This document shows positions 46,097 through 49,966 of a DNA stretch of 49,966 bases, one piece after another. A model generated the notes under the pieces. That model saw only the letters and a program-made list of their open reading frames with translations. It did not search any database and was not told the origin of the DNA. The stretch is taken from assembly GCF_001509475.1 (NCBI RefSeq), contig NZ_LLZG01000374.1:1-49966 (forward strand), written 5' to 3'. Position numbers and translations under genes: made by a program. Source of the stretch: Streptomyces regalis (GTDB lineage: Bacteria > Actinomycetota > Actinomycetes > Streptomycetales > Streptomycetaceae). The number at the start of each line of letters is the position of its first letter. Positions within the stretch are counted from its first letter, which is position 1.

Positions 46097-49000
46097 TCAG
46101 GTCGCATCGAGCTCCTCGTCGAGGGCGCGGAACAGGTCCTCGTCGCTGGCCTCGGCGAAGTCGGGGTCGTCCGTGGGGGCCTCGGTCGCCGTATCGCCGT
46201 CCCGTGTCTCCTCCTCCCACCGCCACAGGGCCGCACGCAGGCGTTCCCTGAGCCGTGGGAAGCCGGGGGCGTCGACGGCGACAGACGCGAGCAGACGGTC
46301 GAGTTCCGCCGCGGGGTCGTCGGGTGCGAGCAGGCCGACCAGGTGCCCGGCGAGCGCCTCGGGGGTCGGGAAGTCGAAGACGAGCGTCGTCGGCAGCCGC
46401 ATCCCCGTCGCCGTGGAGATCCGGTTGCGCAGTTCGACGGAGGTCAGCGAGTCGAAGCCGATCTCCTTGAAGGCCCGGTCGGCCGTGATGTCGTCGGGCG
46501 TGAGATGCCCGAGGACCGCGGCGACCTGCTCACGCACCAGGGTGAGCACGGTCCGGGTGCGCTCCGGTCCGCGCAGTGCCGCCAGCCGTTCCGCGAAGGT
46601 CGCCGCCGACGCCTGGGCGCCCTGCGCGGCACGCCGCACGACCGGTCCGCGCACCAGTGCCCGCAGCACGGCGGGCACCGAGGCGGTGCCGGCCCCCGCC
46701 CGCAGTCCCGCCAGGTCCAGCGGTGCCGGGACGAGCAACGGCCGGCCGTCCTCCAGCGCCGCGTCGAACAGAGCCATACCCTCCGGCACGGTCATCGGTA
46801 CGAGACCGCCGCGCGTGATGCGGGCCAGATCCGTTTGAGCCAGGTGACCGGTCATACCGCTCGCGTTCTCCCACATGCCCCACGCCAGCGACACGGCGGG
46901 CAGACCGAGATCGCGCCGGTGCCCGGCCAGGGCGTCCAGGAAGACGTTGGCCGCCGCATAGTTGGCCTGCCCGGCCCCGCCCAGCAGGCCCGAGGCGGAG
47001 GAGAACAGCACGAACGACGCCAGGTCCGAGCCACGGGTCAGCTCGTGCAGGTTCCAGGCCGCGTCCACCTTGGGCCGCAGCACCGCCGCCACCTTCTCCT
47101 CGGTCAGGGAGGCCAGCACTCCGTCGTCCAGGACGCCCGCCGCGTGGATGACGTCGGTCAGCGGTCGCGCGGGGTCGATGGAGTCCAGGAGCCGGGCGAG
47201 GGCGTCCCGGTCGGCCGTGTCGCAGGCCTCGATCCGCACCTGGGCGCCCAACTTACGTAGCTCGGCGGCGAGTTCCCCGGCCCCCGGTGCCCCGGCGCCG
47301 CGTCGGCCCGTCAGCAGCAGGCTCCGTACCCCGTGTTCGGTCACCAGATGGCGGGCGAGCGCCGAGCCCAGAGTGCCGGTGCCCCCGGTGATCAGGACGG
47401 TCCCCCTCTCCTGTGGGGAGGGGAGTGTGAGCACGACCTTGCCCACCTGCCTGGCCTGGGAGAAGTACCGGAACGCGGCCGGAGCGTGCCGTACGTCCCA
47501 GGTCGTGACCGGCAGCGGCGCCAGTACGCCCTGCTCGAACAACTCCAGCACCGAGGCCAGGATCTTCCCGACCCGCTCGGGATCCATCCCCAGCAGTTCG
47601 AAAGGCCGATACGCCACACCCGGCCGGACGGCGTCGATCCCGGCCTGGTCGCGCAGATCGGCTATCCCCATTTCCACGAACCGACCGCCGGACGGCAGCA
47701 GCCGCAGCGACGCGTCTACGAACTCGCCGGTGAGCGAGTTGAGCACGACGTCGACGCCCTGCCCGTCCGTGGCCGCGCGCACGCGCTCCTCGAACTCCGT
47801 CGTTCGAGAGGACGCGAGATGTACGTCGTCCAGGCCCAGCGCCCGCAGCGCACCCCACTTGGCCGGGCTCGCCGTGGCGAACACCTCGGCCCCCAGATGG
47901 CGTGCGACCTGCAGCGCGGCGAGGCCGACACCGCCGGCCGCCGAGTGGACCAGCAGCCGTTCCCCGGCGCGCAGCCCGGCCAGTTCGACCAGACCGTAGT
48001 ACGCCGTGGTGAAGACGGCCGGCACACCCGCCGCCGTCGCGAACGACCAGCCGTCCGGCATCCGGGCGATCAGCCGCCGGTCCGCCACGGCCCGCGGACC
48101 GACGGCCCCCGGCACCAGCCCGAAGACCCGGTCGCCGACGGCCAGCCCCTCGACACCCGGACCGACCTCCAGCACGGTGCCCGCCGCCTCCGTACCGAGC
48201 GGAGCGCCCACCGGGACCATGCCCAGGACGCTCAGCACATCGCGGAAGTTGAGGCCGACGGCGCGCACCGCGAGCCGTACCTCACCGGCGGCGAGCGGCG
48301 CGTCCGCCGCCGGGTGCGCCGCGACCCGCAGGTCGTCCGGGGAGCCCCCGGGCGTCTCCAGCCGCCACGCGGAACCGTCACCGGGCAGTGCCACACCCTC
48401 GTCCGCCGCGGCGGGAGCCAGTCGAGGTACGAGCAACCGGCCGTCCCGCAGGGCGAGTTGCGGTTCACCTGTGGCCACGGCGGCGGAGAGGGCATCCCGA
48501 GACGCGGGCGTGCCGTCGATGTCGACCAGGACCACCCCGCCGGGGTGCTCGGTGGCGGCGGACCTGGCCGGACCCCACAGCGGCGCGGCCGCCAGATCCA
48601 CCGGATCACCCGGCGCGACGGCGACGGCGCGCCGGGTCAGCACCACGAGAGGAACGTCCAAAGCCCGCTCTGGCTCCGCCAGCCGCTCCCGCAGCCGGCC
48701 GATCAGATCCGTCACCCCGTCCCGGACCGCCGACGCAACTTCGCCCGTGGACACCTCCGTGGCGTCCAGGACCTCGTACGACACACCTGGCTCCGTGCCG
48801 GCGAGCGGCAGTTCGGTCCAGCCGAGCTCGTACAGGGACCGGGCGGCTCCCGAAGACCGCCGTGCGGTCGGCAACCGGTCCGGGGCGACGGGCCGCAGAG
48901 TGAGCGACTCGGCGGAGGCCACCAGGGCGCCGCCGGGGTCGGCGACGGAAACCGTCACCGAGTCCTCCCCGCCCGTACCCGGAGCGATGGCCACGCGCAG

Positions 49001-49966
49001 CGCCGTGGCCCCGGCGGCCGCCAGGAAGACCCCGTTCCAGCTGAACGGCAACCGGACCCCCGAGCCCAGGAATCCGCCCAGACCCATCGTGTGCAGGGCG
49101 GAGTCGAGCAGCGCCGGATGCAGGGCGAACCGGGCGGCGTCGTCGTGGAACTCGGGCGCGAGCGCCACCTCTCCGTACACGGTGTCGCCCGAGCGCCAGG
49201 CAGCGGACAGGTTCCGGAAGGCCGGCCCGTACTCGTAGCCCAGATCGGCGAGTTCGTCGTAGAGGTCCGTCACGTCCAGCGGATCCGCGTCCGCGGGGGG
49301 CCAGGAGACAGCCCACTCGGAGGCCGCCGGCAGCTGTGCCGGGGGAGCGAGCACGCCCGTGGCGTGACGCGTCCATTGCGTGTCGGGCTCCGCTCCATCC
49401 AGCCGGGAGTGCACGGTGACCCTGCGCCCACCGATGTCGTCGGCTGCCTCCACGGCGACCTGCACGCGCACCGCGCCGCGCTCCGGGAGGACGAGGGGCG
49501 ACTCCAGGGTCAGTTCGTCGACCTTGTTGCGGCCGACCGCCTGCGCGGCCTGGAGGACGAACTCCAGGAGCGCGGTACCGGGCAGCAGCACGGTCCCGCC
49601 CACGGCATGGTCCACCAGCCAGCGCTGGGACTGCGTCGACAGCCGCCCACTGAGGACCACGGAGTCGCCCTCCGCGAGCGTCGTGATCGTGGACAGCACG
49701 GGATGGTCGCTGGAGTCGAGCCCCAGACTGCCCGCATCGCCGTGTGCCGCCGGGCCTTCGAGCCAGTAGCGGTGGTGTTGGAAGGGGTAGGTGGGGAGGT
49801 TTTCTGGTTGTGGGGTGGTGGGGGTGTGCCAGTGGGTGGGGTGGCCGTGGGTGTGGAGGTGGGCGAGGGATTGGTGGAAGCGGGTGAGGGTGCCGTGGTC
49901 GCGGCGGAGGGTGCCGGTGATGAGGGCGGTGTCGTGGGTGGTGTCTTGGAGGGGGGTGGTGAGGAC
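46097..49966 (-). CDS. type I polyketide synthase, partial: (AT linker)-DH-ER-KR-ACP
   Basis: 1,289 residues inside the window; the 5' end lies beyond it. The stretch [16 protein letters not shown] is the post-AT linker. DH has [11 protein letters not shown] (HxxxGxxxxP) and [13 protein letters not shown] has [14 protein letters not shown] and the NADPH loop [16 protein letters not shown] has [20 protein letters not shown], an LDD motif ([10 protein letters not shown]-type, predicting D-hydroxyl) and the active Ser/Tyr in [23 protein letters not shown] has [16 protein letters not shown]. The C-terminus [18 protein letters not shown] is an acidic docking tail. The module is fully reducing. The KS and AT are presumably upstream. 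Confidence 0.95.
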   Translation of the reverse strand, partial: VLTTPLQDTTHDTALITGTLRRDHGTLTRFHQSLAHLHTHGHPTHWHTPTTPQPENLPTYPFQHHRYWLEGPAAHGDAGSLGLDSSDHPVLSTITTLAEGDSVVLSGRLSTQSQRWLVDHAVGGTVLLPGTALLEFVLQAAQAVGRNKVDELTLESPLVLPERGAVRVQVAVEAADDIGGRRVTVHSRLDGAEPDTQWTRHATGVLAPPAQLPAASEWAVSWPPADADPLDVTDLYDELADLGYEYGPAFRNLSAAWRSGDTVYGEVALAPEFHDDAARFALHPALLDSALHTMGLGGFLGSGVRLPFSWNGVFLAAAGATALRVAIAPGTGGEDSVTVSVADPGGALVASAESLTLRPVAPDRLPTARRSSGAARSLYELGWTELPLAGTEPGVSYEVLDATEVSTGEVASAVRDGVTDLIGRLRERLAEPERALDVPLVVLTRRAVAVAPGDPVDLAAAPLWGPARSAATEHPGGVVLVDIDGTPASRDALSAAVATGEPQLALRDGRLLVPRLAPAAADEGVALPGDGSAWRLETPGGSPDDLRVAAHPAADAPLAAGEVRLAVRAVGLNFRDVLSVLGMVPVGAPLGTEAAGTVLEVGPGVEGLAVGDRVFGLVPGAVGPRAVADRRLIARMPDGWSFATAAGVPAVFTTAYYGLVELAGLRAGERLLVHSAAGGVGLAALQVARHLGAEVFATASPAKWGALRALGLDDVHLASSRTTEFEERVRAATDGQGVDVVLNSLTGEFVDASLRLLPSGGRFVEMGIADLRDQAGIDAVRPGVAYRPFELLGMDPERVGKILASVLELFEQGVLAPLPVTTWDVRHAPAAFRYFSQARQVGKVVLTLPSPQERGTVLITGGTGTLGSALARHLVTEHGVRSLLLTGRRGAGAPGAGELAAELRKLGAQVRIEACDTADRDALARLLDSIDPARPLTDVIHAAGVLDDGVLASLTEEKVAAVLRPKVDAAWNLHELTRGSDLASFVLFSSASGLLGGAGQANYAAANVFLDALAGHRRDLGLPAVSLAWGMWENASGMTGHLAQTDLARITRGGLVPMTVPEGMALFDAALEDGRPLLVPAPLDLAGLRAGAGTASVPAVLRALVRGPVVRRAAQGAQASAATFAERLAALRGPERTRTVLTLVREQVAAVLGHLTPDDITADRAFKEIGFDSLTSVELRNRISTATGMRLPTTLVFDFPTPEALAGHLVGLLAPDDPAAELDRLLASVAVDAPGFPRLRERLRAALWRWEEETRDGDTATEAPTDDPDFAEASDEDLFRALDEELDAT
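49770..49966 (-). other. codon-use discontinuity inside the PKS gene
   Basis: From about 49770 to the window edge the coding strand becomes almost free of G in third positions and full of ACC, CAC and CTC codons (e.g. [20 protein letters not shown]), while the frame stays open and matches the AT-DH linker. The change is abrupt at [15 protein letters not shown]. Such stretches recur between modules of some Streptomyces PKS genes and mark gene conversion or module exchange. Confidence 0.65.

Noticed and set aside
1..49966. CRISPR arrays, tRNA or rRNA genes
   Set aside because: No regularly spaced repeats of suitable length and no tRNA or rRNA signature sequences were recognised by eye.

Overview
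The window is very high in G+C, with strong third-position G/C codon bias and many GTG starts. Together with an ergothioneine operon, type I PKS genes, several P450s, a cmlR-type chloramphenicol exporter and secreted plant-polymer enzymes, this points to an actinomycete, almost certainly a Streptomyces. The many decayed genes and the start of a biosynthetic cluster suit a chromosome arm rather than the core. I saw no rRNA, tRNA or CRISPR.

Left part (1-12.9 kb): a short UvrA-type ABC protein, a secreted beta-propeller phytase, a luciferase-like flavin oxidoreductase and a broken FAD oxidase joined to the remnant of a regulator. A zinc-starvation cassette follows: cysteine-free ribosomal protein L32 plus a CobW GTPase behind a Zur-like palindrome. 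Next come a DUF485/acetate-type symporter/(2Fe-2S) protein operon, a secreted PL9-like pectate lyase with a clear terminator, a HAD phosphatase and a dodecin.

12.9-23.2 kb: the tightly overlapping egtA-egtB-egtC-egtD ergothioneine operon, a PARG-like TIGR02452 macrodomain protein convergent with a PemK/MazF-like toxin, wreckage of an NfeD/flotillin pair, an amidase, and a Tat-exported GH43-like/AbfB arabinan enzyme behind a promoter with a perfect palindromic operator.

23.2-41.5 kb is accessory. It holds a P450/RTX chimeric relic, a stand-alone ~1,118-residue SF1 helicase with a long coiled-coil insert, a P450, an APH-like kinase, a DUF2182 membrane protein facing two DUF1326 proteins with CxCxxxCxC motifs (a possible metal-handling set), TfoX-like, STAS and universal-stress proteins, a deletion-ridden IS630 transposase, DUF3291, nicotinate phosphoribosyltransferase, and the chloramphenicol exporter with a tiny translationally coupled ORF behind it.

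41.5-50 kb: the edge of a modular type I PKS cluster. A CYP105-like P450 faces a KS-AT-ACP protein with no reductive domain and no thioesterase. Upstream of that, a DH-ER-KR-ACP protein runs off the window; its last ~200 bases have abruptly different codon use, typical of module recombination.

A recurrent theme is internal deletion: flotillin, IS630 transposase, YCII protein, FAD oxidase and P450/RTX relics are all spliced or truncated fragments.
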